From NCBI GenBank assembly GCA_002205965.3, contig NADL03000752.1:62001-126000 (forward strand): a stretch of 64,000 nucleotides of DNA. The letters run 5' to 3'. The stretch comes from Kappaphycus alvarezii (taxonomy: Eukaryota; Rhodophyta; Florideophyceae; Gigartinales; Solieriaceae). Shown here one piece after another: positions 46,845 through 58,449 of this stretch; the first letter of the stretch is position 1; each line of letters opens with the position of its first letter. A program made the translations under genes and the position numbers. Under the pieces are notes generated by a model. It was not told the origin of the DNA and did no database searches. It saw only the letters and a program-made list of their open reading frames with translations.

Positions 46845-47035
46845 TTGATACTTGTTGGGTGGGTCAATTCCCTTCGAGCGCCAGTAACGGATGATGAAGT
46901 GCTCTGGGATGTCCGCTTCGCCTTCCCAGGTATCATCCGCTGGGACATACCCGTACCAACGAACCTTATACTGGTACCCTCATCCATGACGGCGGTGACG
47001 AACCAAACGGTCAACAACGAACTCGTCCGACTCGG
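46845..47035 (-). pseudogene. Chromodomain at the integrase C-terminus
   Basis: The minus strand reads DEFVVDRLVRHRRHG, an in-frame TGA, then YQYKVRWYGYVPADDTWEGE and IPEHFIIRYWRSKG, a standard chromodomain. The aromatic positions (Tyr/Trp of YKVRWYGY and Trp of DTWE) that form a methyl-lysine cage are present. The domain would bias integration towards marked chromatin. A stop splits it and the frame is offset from the integrase ORF ending at 47065. Confidence 0.85.
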
Positions 47036-47064
47036 GTTGGGCGTCCAGGGGTGGGTAGCAGGTT

Positions 47065-48200
47065 CTATGGGGTGTACTGCGTTCTCCGTCTGTTAGATTC
47101 CAGTCTGCGAGATTTGATTGAGATACGGTCCTTGCTAACCTTATGGACTATGCCGCCTTCATCGATCGATACCGTATGGGTTTGGACTCCAATAACCTTA
47201 AAGGGACCAGTAGTCTTCAGCATCAGCTTCTTGGATAGGTTCTCCTCTTCTTCCAGTCGGTTTCCGTCGTCCGTTCGGTACCTTTGGTTGGACCGTGGTC
47301 GGTCTAGGTACACTTCATCGCCAGTGTTAACCACAATGGGAGCCCGGATTGCCTTATCAAAGTCGGCTTTATACCTGCGTTGGGCGGCACTCGACTTGGT
47401 GGCCGCGGCCTTTAGGTCTTCTGCTAACTTCCGTAGGGCTATCTTCTTAAATTGGGCCGCCGTCATGCCTTCATCACCATATTTGGATACATCCACTGAA
47501 GGTACAGAGGCCACATGGATTGACGGGGGATGCCTGGTTAAAACCAGGTTAAAAGGCGTCGTCCCAGTGATTCGGGCACTTGCGTGTTGTACGCATAGGT
47601 GAGCGGTTCCACGTAACGATCCCAATCCCTTTGGTTCTCTGCGACATAATGCCGCAAACGCTGCACGATGGTTTGTTGTATCGCTCAACTTGCCCATTGG
47701 TTTGTGGGTGATACGCCGTAGTGAACCATAAGGAAGAACCCAGAAGTTGGCATACCGCTGTAAAGAACTTGCTCGCAAACTGGGGACCATTATCCGTTAG
47801 GACATAAAGAGGAACACCATAGGGATAGACCCAGTGGGTTAGGAAGGCCTGAGCCACGGTGGTCGACTTCGTGTCCGCAAGGGGGATTGCTAGGCAAATC
47901 TTTGAAAACCTGTCGGTAATCACGAGGACATGCCTGTTGCCTCCTTTGGTTTTGGATAGCGGTCCTAGTAGGTCCATGGCGACAAATTCCAAAGGGCCGG
48001 CAGCCGGGAAGGTTTTCAGATAGCTCTGATGCTTCCTTAGGGTCCCTCTTGCCTTCACACACTGGTCACAATGCCGCAACGGTATTGAACACGTCGTTCG
48101 CCATTAGGGCCAATAGAACTCGCGCCTGATGGAGTAGTACATTCTCGTACCACCAGGGTGTCCAGCCAAAACGGAACAATGTGCCTTAGCTAGGATTCTT
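47065..48200 (-). pseudogene. Chromovirus integrase
   Basis: A zinc-binding module (HCSVLAGHPGGTRMYYSIRR, then HCDQC) lies at about 48190-48065. The catalytic core is intact in residues: Asp in VAMDLLGPL (47974), Asp in LTDNGPQF (47794), Glu in NGQVERYN (47686), with 35 residues between the last two (DD35E). A frameshift near 47670 moves into the C-terminal part, which has ITGTTPFNLVLTRHPP and a GPF module (KLMLKTTGPFKVIGV) ending at 47065. The enzyme inserts the element's cDNA into host DNA in the nucleus. The chromodomain follows immediately downstream. The Zn module is also broken by a stop. Confidence 0.92.
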
Positions 48201-48390
48201 GCTCCGAGGGATTTCGGTACGACAACCTGAACGGCTTCATCCAGCTTGGACAGACGAACCAGTAGGCCGGATCCCGCGATTGGAAGGAGGTATTAGGTCC
48301 GTCCATCTGTTTGGTCATCTCCTTAAATAGGATCGTTGGCTTGCTCCTGTAGGAATTCCTCTACCGTAATGGGCAAACCCTGATCGGCTG

Positions 48391-49072
48391 TTACTCCTGC
48401 GGCTCTAACCTCGGTGCGGTAGTGTAGACCGGACCGGCGAGCTCATAGTTTAAGGCAAAGCACGGCACATCGTCATCCAATTCGGACTGATCGGCTCCTT
48501 TGGTTTCCAGGCGGGATATAGAATCTGTTAGGTTGTGTTTCCTCCGAGGATTGTATCGGACCTCGTAGTCGAAGTCAGCGAGCGGAGACGCCAACGAGCC
48601 AGTCTCCCTGTAGAATCCTTTAGGTTCAACAACCACAACAAAGCCTGATGGTCCGTTCGGATAACGAACTTGGTTCGTTCTAAATACGGTCGCAACGTCA
48701 ACAAACTCCAGACGACTGACAAAATTCCCTTTCGGTAGTCGAATAATTCCGTTCGGGTTTCGTCAGAGTCCGACTGCAATATCCGATTGGTTTCAACATC
48801 TTGTCTTGTTCCTGGAGGAGGCAGCATCCCACTTCGGTCTTTGAGGCATCCGTGTCCACATAATAGGTTTGACCAACGCGGGGCAAAGCCAAAATGGGAG
48901 GATGGAGTAACGCCAAGCGGAGAGAGTCAAAGGCTTTGAACTCATCATCCGTTAAGGTTTCAAATCCAGTTGGTTGATCCTTTCCCAATTTGCGGTTCAA
49001 GGGAGCCGCGATCTTTGCGAACTTGGGGACAAACCTTCGATAGACATTGCAAATGCCCAAAAAGGAACGCAA
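48391..49072 (-). pseudogene. Chromovirus RT connection and RNase H
   Basis: It begins with the RT thumb/connection motif FLGICNVYRRFVPKFAKIAAPL. RNase H follows with YYVDTDASKTEVGCCL (catalytic Asp near 48850), NYSTTERE (Glu) and, after a frameshift, FVIRTDHQALLWLLNL (Asp, about 48660). The tail is FDYEVRYNPRRKHNLTDSISRL, the family's NxxADxLSR end. It removes RNA from the RNA-DNA hybrid during reverse transcription. At least two frame changes. Confidence 0.9.
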
Positions 49073-49224
49073 TTACGACTGGTCAGTGGGATGCCGCGCG
49101 TGCTTCAGGGCCTCGACGTTCTTCTTCGCGACTTCCAATTTCCCTGGACGGATGAATGACCCAAATAGTCAACGGATGACTCGAAGAAACTGCACTTCTT
49201 CAACCTGAGGGATATACCAGCCGC

Positions 49225-49830
49225 TTAGAGCAGTTGTAAAACCGTTCTGAGATGTCCAAAATGTTCCGTCCGGTTTTTGGAATAGATAATGACGTCATCG
49301 AGATACACCAACGCATATTGCCATTTGCATCGCGCAAGGATGATATCGAGAGCCCTCTGAAAAGTTGCGGGAGCATTTTTCAGTCCAAATGGCATGCGTA
49401 TGAAACGATATAATCCTGAATGGCAAATAAAGGACGTTTGTCCTGATCCGATGGGTTCACTGGGACTTGCCAGTATCCGCAATTTGCATCCAAGGTGTAA
49501 AGACTTCTGCGTCTCCCAGGGAGTCAATACATTCATCCATCCTAGGTATAGGGTAAGAGTCCCTAACGGTCAAGGCGTTGAGCCGCCTGTAGTCCACGCA
49601 GAAACGGAGCGTACCATCTGGTTTAGGGATGAGGACCACAAGGCTCGCCCATTCCGAATCGGAGGGCTCGATTACCCCTTCCTTCAACATTCTTGCCACT
49701 TCAGTTCGTTCAACCTCTCTAGCTTTCATTCCTGCACGGTAAGGCTGCTGGTGAACCGGTTGGGCATCCGGTACGAGATTAATCCTATGGGTTGTGGCCT
49801 TGATTTGCCCCAGGTGGCCTACCACATTTC
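49225..49830 (-). pseudogene. Chromovirus reverse transcriptase
   Basis: Ty3/gypsy-type RT palm and fingers. The 49825-49457 frame has EGVIEPSDSEWASLVVLIPK, GTLRFCVDYRRLNALT and DSYPIPRMDE. After a frameshift near 49500, the 49536-49225 frame has RMPFGLKNAPATFQR and the catalytic YLDDVIIYS at about 49305-49279. These are the standard RT blocks in order. Copies element RNA into DNA in cytoplasmic particles. Non-functional here because of the frame break. Confidence 0.95.
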
Positions 49831-50868
49831 CTGGAACTCCTCCAACAGGTTGATGACCTGCTGCCGCGTATAGGGATCCTCAACACCAATATGGACGGTC
49901 TCTCTCCAGTCCGGTTCTTCTTTCCGGTCGGCAGCGATCTCCTTCTTGGTTTGTATGGCATAGATGGCCTGCGGTGCCTGCAACGCGTGTCCCAGTACTT
50001 GATTCTTCTTTACCCTGACCGGCCGGTGACTAAAGTTTGAAACCACAATGGGAAACAGTACCAAGGGGTGTATGTCTTGGACACCATTCCATCAGGGTCA
50101 AGTTCTTCATTGCCGTTCGGGGTGCGTTCTGAATCAAGCGTAGGCCTGCAGCATCCGATTGGACCAGCACAACCATCTTGGAGAAGGCGGGAATCGTAAC
50201 CGGCTTGGCAACTCTAACCTTTGTGGATTTGTCGCCTCCGGACGGTCGACCACCTTACCTCCATAACCAACCGATAGGATTGCCACCGATGGTGAGTCAT
50301 ACAGCACAACTTTCGCCTTGCTGGTATGATAGCCTTCACGAACCGGTCGATGAAGCTCGTCCCCAGGATACAACTTGTCGCCAAGTTGTTAACCACCAGG
50401 AACTGCACCTTCGCCAACAGGTTACCATTCTCAAATGAAGGGGAATTACCGCGATCGGTTTTATCCGATTGTTGGACGCGTCGAGCAACCGGGAGCGGAC
50501 CTTGTAAGGTAGTGCAAACTTTCTCCAATTGGTAGGTAAGTTTTTAACATGATGATATTGGGTCCAGCTCCGGTATCTAACACGCCCTTCACCGAGAACA
50601 ACTGTGACGGCGTTAATCCATAGGACAGAGAAACCTTGTAATGGCTCTTCTTGAGGAAGAATACTGTGTCATCAATATACTCCCCCCCTCCTGGATTATG
50701 CCAACTTCTGGTTCGGCAACCGACGGGTAAGGGGTGCGCGTGATACCGGAGGAAGTAGGCGACTTTTCTACTCCTCCTTTCCGTTTTCTCCGGGGTCAGA
50801 ATGTGAACCCGCGAGGTATCCTCTTTCGTTCCCACTGGATTCGTGGGTCGGCCACCCGTGCGTGGCAT
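49819..50868 (-). pseudogene. Chromovirus aspartic protease region
   Basis: The retropepsin active-site motif VLDTGAGPNII lies at about 50580-50550 and a later ILGTSFIDRF (the flap-following ILG block) at about 50380. The region after this to 49819 links to RT (VVSNFSHRPVRVKKNQVLGH). Several frameshifts interrupt it. The enzyme would cleave Gag-Pol in the particle. Confidence 0.85.
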
Positions 50869-50959
50869 GTTCTTTTGTCTCCAAGTGGGGTTTGTCGGTT
50901 CCCTGTGGCCTTAGCGAAATTTGCGCGTCGTTCGTCCAGGATCCTGTTCCTAATGGAAG

Positions 50960-52741
50960 CTTCAACCATAGGACAATCTCCTGCGAAGTGGTCCGGACTG
51001 GCGCAAATCCAACAACAACCAACGGCGGCCTGACATCACCGACGACGATGCCGCGGAGGATGGTGGAGACATGAGGAATGCGTTTTCCATCTCCATCTGG
51101 ACATGCATAACCCCTTGAAACCGCCCCTTGCCGCTTGGGAAATCGATGTATCCGTTGAGGTCTCGTCTTCTTCCTTCATCATATGGACTTTGCCAAATGG
51201 TTTCGCCTTCTTCCATTGGATACTCGACCTCCTTGAACGGCTTGGGTTTGTTCCGTTCGTCATCCCCCTTGGCCATGGCATACTGCTTGATGTCCGAAAA
51301 CGTCAACTGCTTATTCATGGACAGATGATTACGCGTCGAAGCTTGAATGCTTCGATGCAACCCATCCACGAAAATGGACTTCAATCTCCTTTCGGAAAAC
51401 ACAGAGCCACACCGTCGAGCTTTCGCTCGAATCAATTCCGCAAAGGTTTCCTCCGTCATGGTCGGCGCTTGCTTCATGTTGGTCACTTCCGTGTAGGCTC
51501 TTGCAATAACCTCATCGGTAGCGTAGGTCCTCAACAAAAAGTTGACGGCCTCCTTGTAGTACCGACTTGATCGTGGCTGTCCTCTTCGTCAATGACCATA
51601 CTCCTTCTGGTCTGTAATCTTGACTGGAGATTTTCCTTAGCGGTTCCATCCATGAAGTACTGAAACAACCAGAGGGCCAGTCCTTCCGAAACTCCGTTAT
51701 GGTCACAAGCGTTTCGGAACTCCGTTAGGAATCCTAAAACCATAATGGGATCCCTGCTGGTGAACCTGTCCTCGGGCATTTGTACTGCCAGTCTCTTGGC
51801 AATGGATGATATCTTCTTAGCCTTGCTCTCCGAGTATACCATCGAACGGTTCTCCAACCTATAGGAACGGTAGTCCACCACTCTGGTAAACAAGTCGTTC
51901 AACGGTACCACTCGGTCTATGTGCTTCGTGCACGATTACGACGGCGTTGTCGGTACTCCACCTCGGAACTCGACCCTTCCTCTTCAGACGAGCTTCCTTC
52001 GGACGATGACGACGACGACCTCCGTTTGCGGTTCTTCTTTCTATCCCGTTTGGACTTCTTATCCTTACGGTTACTGCCTCGCCGACGACCACTCCGGTGG
52101 CTGTCATCTCCTGATGACGGGTCGGACGAGTCCCCATCTCCTTCAGGTTCTCCTTTAACCTCTCGGGAGGGTTTCCTACTTGTGTTTCTGGCAGAATAAT
52201 CCCTTGGGGCTCAGGACTTTCCGCACGGGGCTTCTGTGAATCTTTCACTTTGGATAACTTGGGTAAATTGGTGGCATCCAAATGGTCTTTGACAGGAGTC
52301 GCAACCATCTGGTATACCAAAGGGCGCACGATCTTCTCAATGGGATTAGACTCCGGTGACAACTTCCACTCTTCCAATAGGTTTGATATCGTTCCTTGAA
52401 CCATTACGGGGAGAATTGCGGGCAACGTCTCTTCGATGAACTGTGCCACCAATGGAGTCACCGACATGGGCATCTCCATTCCAATTCGGCCTTCAACCAT
52501 TGGGTTAACCTTGGGATCAACTCGGTGTTGAGCCAATGTTGGCGGTTGTCCGACAGCGGCGGCGATGACGCCACTACGGGCTGGGCAGGGGTAGTTCCGA
52601 CAGGTAAAGGCGTAGACACTGAACCACTTGGGATTGCGGGCGTGCCACCTTGGGTCTTCTAATCATCTTCTCGGGTTCCGCGACAGGCGACACCACAGGG
52701 GCACCGGATCCTCGGGTAGACTTGTAACTCTTATCCGACAT
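50960..52741 (-). pseudogene. Chromovirus gag with CCHC zinc knuckle
   Basis: ATG at 52741 (MSDKSYKSTRGSG). The coding-like sequence moves through three frames: 52536-51859 (Pro/Arg-rich linker after VAQFIEETLPAILPVMVQGT), 51911-51531 (VVDYRSYRLENRSMVY, DRFTSRDPIMVLGFLTEFRN, a capsid-like helical region) and 51537-50962 (ETFAELIRAKARRCGSVF). A final frame holds the knuckle CWICASPDHFAGDC (C-x2-C-x4-H-x4-C) at about 51010-50969. Gag packages the RNA and builds the particle. Frameshifts make this copy defective. Confidence 0.85.
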
Positions 52742-52859
52742 GAGGCGAATTTGTGAAAGATCCTTGATACAGGTTGATTTCGTACTAACCTCTTGGTCAC
52801 TCGATTCCTTCTGGTAATACCGGCTCAACCGACGCAAAAGAAAAGATAAAAGAGCTCTT

Positions 52860-52876
52860 CTAGGTCGGCAGACCAA
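52860..52876 (-). other. Probable primer-binding site
   Basis: Two bases inside the 5' LTR end, the minus strand reads TGGTCTGCCGACCT. It begins with the TGG expected to pair with a tRNA CCA end. I cannot name the tRNA from memory. Confidence 0.5.
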
Positions 52877-52878
52877 AA

Positions 52879-53497
52879 TGTGGGAAATAATCCGATAGGT
52901 TCGTCAGTAGCGTAGAGAGTTGGTAGAGCAGGGATAAACCTATAGGCTACAGTAAATACCAATTGGGAGAAAGAGTTTGCAAGGAAGCGTAGGATAGTAC
53001 GGCGTTCAATGGGCGGACGGTTAACCTACTGGGGTGAAGGAGTCCAGGGAGGTGCCGGCGACTTGGAGACGGATTTGTGGCTTATCAGGTGCTTACCTCT
53101 TTACTCGAACCATCAAGGATTGACAAACCTATATAGGGAAAAGATCTAAACGCCGGCGATGGGACTGTAAGGGAGCAATGGCCCAAAGGAAGGGGATCTA
53201 ACAGGGATGCAGCGCCTGTAGGAAAGGTGAGCCAAGAGCTCACCTTCCCAAACCCTCTGACGATGCGTACCTTGCGGGAGTCTACGACATTTCCATGAGG
53301 GCTGCACTGTATCCAACGGGATCTTACAGTAATCTCCCATCGGGATCCTAAAATCTCCATCCATGACGGCCAGCAATGCACGTCAGGCAACCCACTGGAA
53401 CATTACACCAAACCACTCGGCTTACATTAATCCAACAGGGAGCGGACGCCAATTTGGGAGCAAGCGCGCAAACCATTTGGGACGCCATTATACCACA
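52879..53497 (-). repeat. 5' LTR of the chromovirus
   Basis: 619 bp, TGTGG...CCACA, paired with 43866-44497. It carries its own small deletions relative to the other LTR. It is the promoter-bearing LTR for the minus-strand element; no core promoter motif was assigned. Confidence 0.95.
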
Positions 53498-53502
53498 GTT
53501 CG
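53498..53502. other. Target-site duplication, right (GTTCG)
   Basis: Matches 43861-43865 exactly. Confidence 0.92.
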
Positions 53503-53730
53503 CACCGCTCGAACCTTCCAATAGGTATCCATCGCTCGAACGGCCACGTTCCGCGCGACATCGGTTAGCACCGCATGCGCGTCTGGATGCCAGCCTCCGA
53601 GTGGGATATGGGGATAGGCACAAGCTTTCCTATGGCAGAAAAGTCGCGAGCAAGGGTTTATACCTTCTGTGCTTGGCGGATATTGCTGCGTTGAGGGAGG
53701 TGAATGGATTGAAAGTAGAAGAGGTGACTT
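53503..53730 (-). pseudogene. Non-LTR ORF tail, proximal half (split by the chromovirus)
   Basis: The minus strand reads TFNPFTSLNAAISAKHRRY, then PLGGWHPDAHAVLTDVARNV and RAMDTYWKVRAVR up to the chromovirus target site. It parallels the neighbouring copy at 54300-53873 residue by residue (TFNPLTSLNAARTAKHRRY, GGWHPDAHAMLTDVARDV). The remainder is at 43860-43735. Its 5' end abuts the 3' terminus of the next copy. Confidence 0.75.
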
Positions 53731-54300
53731 GCGAAGGGGGGAAATTTGGGGTGTTTTTAATCCATGAAAAATGAGGTCAGCTGTTCCCTGAGGGATGTGG
53801 TGATGTGGGTAAAAGCTTACAATGTAAGAGATTAGCGGGAAGCCGTCAAAACGCTAGAAAACTGGCTGGAGGTTAGCCAACAGGCACGCCGCATTTGAAA
53901 TCGCTGCCGCTGCGGCATGACGTTGTGTTAAGACTTGTTTGGTCTTTGCGTAGGTCTCCCTTGCCCTCGTGGCGACGTCGCGTGCGACGTCGGTTAGCAT
54001 CGCGTGAGCGTCCGGGTGCCATCCTCCGAGGGTAGACCAGCCTACTTTTGGCGGAAGACGCGATGAAGGACTCGTACCTTCTGTGTTTCGCCGTTCTTGC
54101 TGCGTTGAGCGAGGTGAGCGGGTTGAAAGTCCTTACTCCCCTGTTCGAGGGGGCTAGGGGGTTGACGAAGGTGACATCGAGGAAGTCTGTTCCGCCAGTG
54201 CGTCCCGTTGCGCGAATATCAGGTCTGGCGCGGTGGAGCCCTTCCCGCGGCTCGACGACTGGATGTCGCGCAGCTTTCCCGAGATCGCTCGCCAATAAAC
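53731..54300 (-). pseudogene. Non-LTR ORF C-terminus with restriction-like endonuclease motif
   Basis: The most complete tail of this family. The minus strand has RPDIRATGRTGGTDFLDVTF near 54220-54160, which fits the (R/K)PD-x12-14-(D/E) signature of the restriction-like endonuclease found C-terminal to RT in R2/CRE-type elements. Then NPLAPSNRG, TFNPLTSLNAARTAKHRRY, GGWHPDAHAMLTDVARDV, and the end AAISNAACLLASLQPVF with a stop near 53863. The 3' UTR ends CACCCCAAATTTCCCC at about 53737. One or two frame changes. Everything 5' of the endonuclease is missing, the usual 5' truncation of target-primed retrotransposons. Confidence 0.65.
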
Positions 54301-57300
54301 TGACCTGACGGTCATGTCTTCGCGTCCTTTCGCGTCCTTTCGCGAAGTGAATATTGGCTTCCGTAATGCCTATAATTTGATTTGGAATTTATGTTTTTTT
54401 GCCATTAATCATTTTGCTGTGTCCCAGAAATTGGTTTTTCACTGTGTCCTGTTGTTTCCAAAAACCCCTCTCTTAATTCACCTCAATCCTTATTGAAACA
54501 TGCAGCCTCACTTCAGGAAATGACATTACTTTCCAAATATTGAATTACCCAAAACTGTTGCCACTCGCGCAATTGAACGGTTTTCGAAGGTTAGATGCAT
54601 TCTTTTACAGCGGCACTCCGCATTGACAGTAACCTCCAATACCGCTTGTTTGCTGGCTGGCCTCCCTTCCACCTTCTGGTAGATTGAAGTGCCATCTACA
54701 GTTTTCGATGCATTGAACGGTTTCGCAAATGGCTTGGCCAATATACGGTATCTACGCTCCGGCCACTTTTCTCCACCAGCATTTCCTCGACCCAACGCTA
54801 CCTGATTCCCTCTCCTTTGAATCACCCCTCATCATACAGGCGCAGCACCTCCCCGTGCTCACCATTCGTTCCTCTCCACTACAATACTTCCTCCCCCATT
54901 TGTTCCCTTGTGCTCTCTGATTTGCTCGGCTCCCCTTGAATCGGGGCTTCTCCTCATTCGTCACACTTTGCTGAACAAACTATTTTAAGCCCAGGATGGA
55001 ATCGCTATCGTCAAACCCCTCACCACTCAACCTGACTTATCCCTCGTTCTATGGGAGATTCCACTGCTTACCAGCCATTTTTCCATCCTCCCTCCCTTTC
55101 CTGTTACCACCACACAAGTCGCATGCCACAGTATCCCTTTCCCTTTCCCGTTCTCCTCTGAACCGATAAGTTGACTCGAAATCGTTTCGGCACGCAACAG
55201 CCAATTGTGTTGTGCACTGTACTGTACCTCGACTTGTAGTGCTGAAGTATTAACCTCTTCAAGTCTCGCGATATGCCATCATGCGATACGCTCCATGTGC
55301 GCCCCAATCTGCTCTGTACAAAGCCATATCACATATGTGATATAGGGCGGATGGTAGACACGTGGTACATTTGGATGTCTTTTATTCGGTTGCTACACAG
55401 GACGTTATTGGAGGGTGTCCATGTGGTTGAACTGGACTTGAGTACAACTCGATTGGCGTGATTACAGTGCGGTATTCAGACAGGAGACGTAGGAATGGGA
55501 TGAAGTGGGATGGGAGAGATGGAGTGTGAGTTTTTGGTGTGTGTGATGAAGGTGTTGGAGAGGTGTGAACAGGTGTGCTGAGAGTGGTGTGACAAGGGCG
55601 GATGCAGAATGGAAGTAGGGCCGTAAGCGGGAGATGGACTGTTTGTCTGCCGGTCGTTTGGGTGAGGTAAGAGAGGGAGATTGGGAATTGGTTAGATGTG
55701 TAGTTTGGATAATTTTGGGGGATCGAGATATGTGGCGGTCGAGATATGGATTTACTGCACAGAACTGTACAGTTGTGTACAATATATCTGTACACCCGTA
55801 CAGTATTCGTGGAGGATTTTTTGTACGCACTGTAAGGTTACCGGGTAAACGGAAAGATACTGGTGGACAGGTGGGGTCATTCTGCATGCTGATAATTTAG
55901 ATTAGAGTGCCGACGCCAAGAGCTTATTGAGATTTAGTGAACATGTAATAAAAGCGTTTGTTTGTTGTTGTTTGTTATTGAGATCCAGTGCGGTGTGTCG
56001 GACAGATTGATAAGGCGGTCCCAACGTGTACTTTTCAAGGCCATACGGTGGCACGTAGTGTTTTCCAACTTGTTTGTTTTTCGGTTTGTTTTCGGCAGAG
56101 TGCGATAGAAAGTACGGTATCGCAATGTGGTGAAAGGACGGCTTTGGAATAGGGCTGTCTGCGTACATTGTTGTGCAACGTACCGTAGGTATTTAAAAAT
56201 AGAGGGCTCTCTCTGGTGGTGTGGTACCTTGTCACTGGTAAGCGAGCTGATCTCAGGAGCTGCTGCACTGCACTGTTCTGTACAGTACTTTATTGAAGTG
56301 CATTTCACTCGACGAGAGATGATGGGGATAACGAATAAGGGGCGTCAACGTGTGAGCTGTTATCGATGTTTAGATTCTGTTGTACTGTACAATAAAGGGG
56401 CTAATAATGTTCAGGTTGTGTTTACTGCGAGAGTTGGAGGGCTGAGAAACACCAGATGTACTGTACGGTACTGTGCCGCTACAGCACGGCAGTATGGTGC
56501 ATTACTGGATACGGCAGTATTTATGTCCATCGTATAGTGAACGCATGAAGCAGTCCATGAAAATGTCAACTGCTCATGCATGTGGTGCATGTCCTACGTA
56601 CAGTGCAGTACTGTACAAAGCGGAACGCATTTTAGTACACTGTACAGTACATGCGACTTGCCATCAACTAGCTCGCTGAAGGGGGAAAATTGGGGTGTTT
56701 TAATGATTGAAAAATAGGTTAGCCTATGTTGCTAATGTGTAGTATGCACAAACGTAAAGTTACCATTCCTGCCTTGGTTGTAAGTGTCGTTTAAACAACA
56801 TTCATACATTCATACCTGCATACGATTGCTTCATTCAGTAAAATGCCGTTCGATGAGTCGCAGGGGGGAAAAAAGGTTAGGTTGTTTGATATTTGAAAGA
56901 TGCGGGCGGCTGGTGAAGTTGGCACTGCAAAACCATCAATAGTTACGCAAATTTCCATAGCTATCCAACAGCAAAACATCACTGTGCACTGTAGTCTTTT
57001 TGCTAGATAGGTAATGAGTAATCATCTCCTCGGACCAGTTGTCCCACATTGGCCTCGGACAGACAAACAGAGCCGTCGCTTTACAGTAAACGTTGTATTT
57101 TTCTCTTTTTTCTGCTCCAACTCAAGAGTGTTGGTCACAATTTGTAACAAATTGCAATCCAGATATAGTCTTGCGTGATTTTACAAAGTATTTAATTGAA
57201 CCAATTCCTAGCGAGAAACAAGGGGTTCCAGTTGACGGAGAAAAATGAGTGGAGCGTAATGTCAGAGCGACCATCCGTTGCGTGACATAGACAATCGCCT

Positions 57301-58449
57301 TCATCATTATAAGGTGGTGGCGGGTGAGTTGTGCATTCAGCAAGGGAATTATCCTCAAGTGTAGAGGACAGATGATGCAATGCAAAATTTGCATTGCTTT
57401 GAATAGCCCAGCAATGAGTGGATGAATGTGGTGATTCGAAATGAGGGGTTCCACTTGAATTAACAATTGAAAAGCACTAGACTTTGCCCTTTACAGTATC
57501 TACACGACTGTAGTGTACAGTACTGTACAGTAAACTAAAGCGCTGGTTACATGAGACAATTCGCAACGGGCAAGGGAGCAGGGAAGACGGGCTTTTCCTT
57601 TTCTGTCATGCCTCCTACATATGCTATTTTCGCCTTGCAAACCTGTTTCCACGCAGATATCGGGCTGCTACGACTCTGCGTGGTTTTTGCATCGAATGAA
57701 TCAAACACAAGAGTTGGATACAGTAACATATCGTGGCAATACACGTTTTGGCACAGGCTGCGGAATCACCCACTTTCCCCACATCAACAATACGTTCAAG
57801 CAAGTGTTGCTGAAGATGCTGCAGAAACGTCTGATTAGGCTTGAAAAGGTTTTAAGGGTTTTAGCTGGGATAGTGCAATGGAGGGCGCCGATTATATCAA
57901 AGAAAACTGTTGAATTGCAGATGAAGACTCTGCTCGTTCATTTTTGTACGCTGTACAGTACAGTACAGTACAATAATGTACAGCACTGTTCAAGCGATCT
58001 TGCGTCCAACAAGCCAACAAATTTCGCCGCCTCAACAAACTCATCACGGCACTGGTGTCCCGGATAGATACCGAGTTATTTGTCATTCAAAATCCACTAT
58101 ACCACTGCATGATTGATTGCCGGGCTAATCATATGCGACATGCCACCACTGGTTAGACTCAAAATCTCCCCAACCGCACAAAACATCCGCCACCACAACA
58201 GCTCCTCGTCGGCACCCCCAATCAAACACCCGCCACATCCCCCATTTTCCACAACAAAAGCCAAGCGAGCGCGGTTGTCAACCACCGATGCAAAAGCCCC
58301 CCTCCTTCACCCCCCTCCCCCCCCCCGCAACAAAACAGTGGAAGCTTCCCTCTACCCAATCCATAAAAACTCCTGCCACTTGCCCCCGTTCCAAATCTCC
58401 ACTCGTCGAGATATGCCGCCCCGATCGGGCCTAATTGCACTATACCCGC
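54301..58449. other. Intergenic region rich in GTAC palindromes
   Basis: No gene I can support. A 141-codon minus-strand frame with ATG at 55887 (Pro/Ser/His-rich) and a 148-codon plus frame at 57621-58067 have no recognised motif. The distinctive feature is many short palindromic words built from TACTGTACAGTA (55219, 55765, 56275, 56380, 56458, 56605, 56637, 57512, 57953). CT/GA strand bias is strong at 55.4-55.7 kb. Confidence 0.4.
56682..56716 (-). repeat. Non-LTR 3'-terminus motif, isolated copy
   Basis: The minus strand ends TTAAAACACCCCAATTTTCCCCC, matching the 3' ends at 53737 and 31541. Little else of the element is recognisable. Confidence 0.5.

Larger units (their letters stand above)
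43866..53497 (-). mobile_element. Full-length Ty3/gypsy chromovirus, minus orientation
   Basis: Complete LTR retrotransposon of 9.6 kb. In its own direction the order is: 5' LTR 53497-52879, primer-binding region, gag with CCHC knuckle, protease, RT, RNase H, integrase with GPF-type C-terminus, chromodomain, a long antisense ORF, polypurine tract, and 3' LTR 44497-43866. The order PR-RT-RH-IN is that of Ty3/gypsy, and the chromodomain places it among chromoviruses, whose integrases are steered to chromatin marks. Each region has one or more frameshifts or stops, so this copy is defective. Still, the target duplication is perfect and the LTRs are about 97% alike by eye, so insertion is fairly recent. 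Confidence 0.95.

Noticed and set aside
55462-55887. 141-codon minus frame with ATG, Pro/Ser/His-rich
   Set aside because: Strong CT strand bias produces this composition in all frames; a second frame is equally open (55795-55382).
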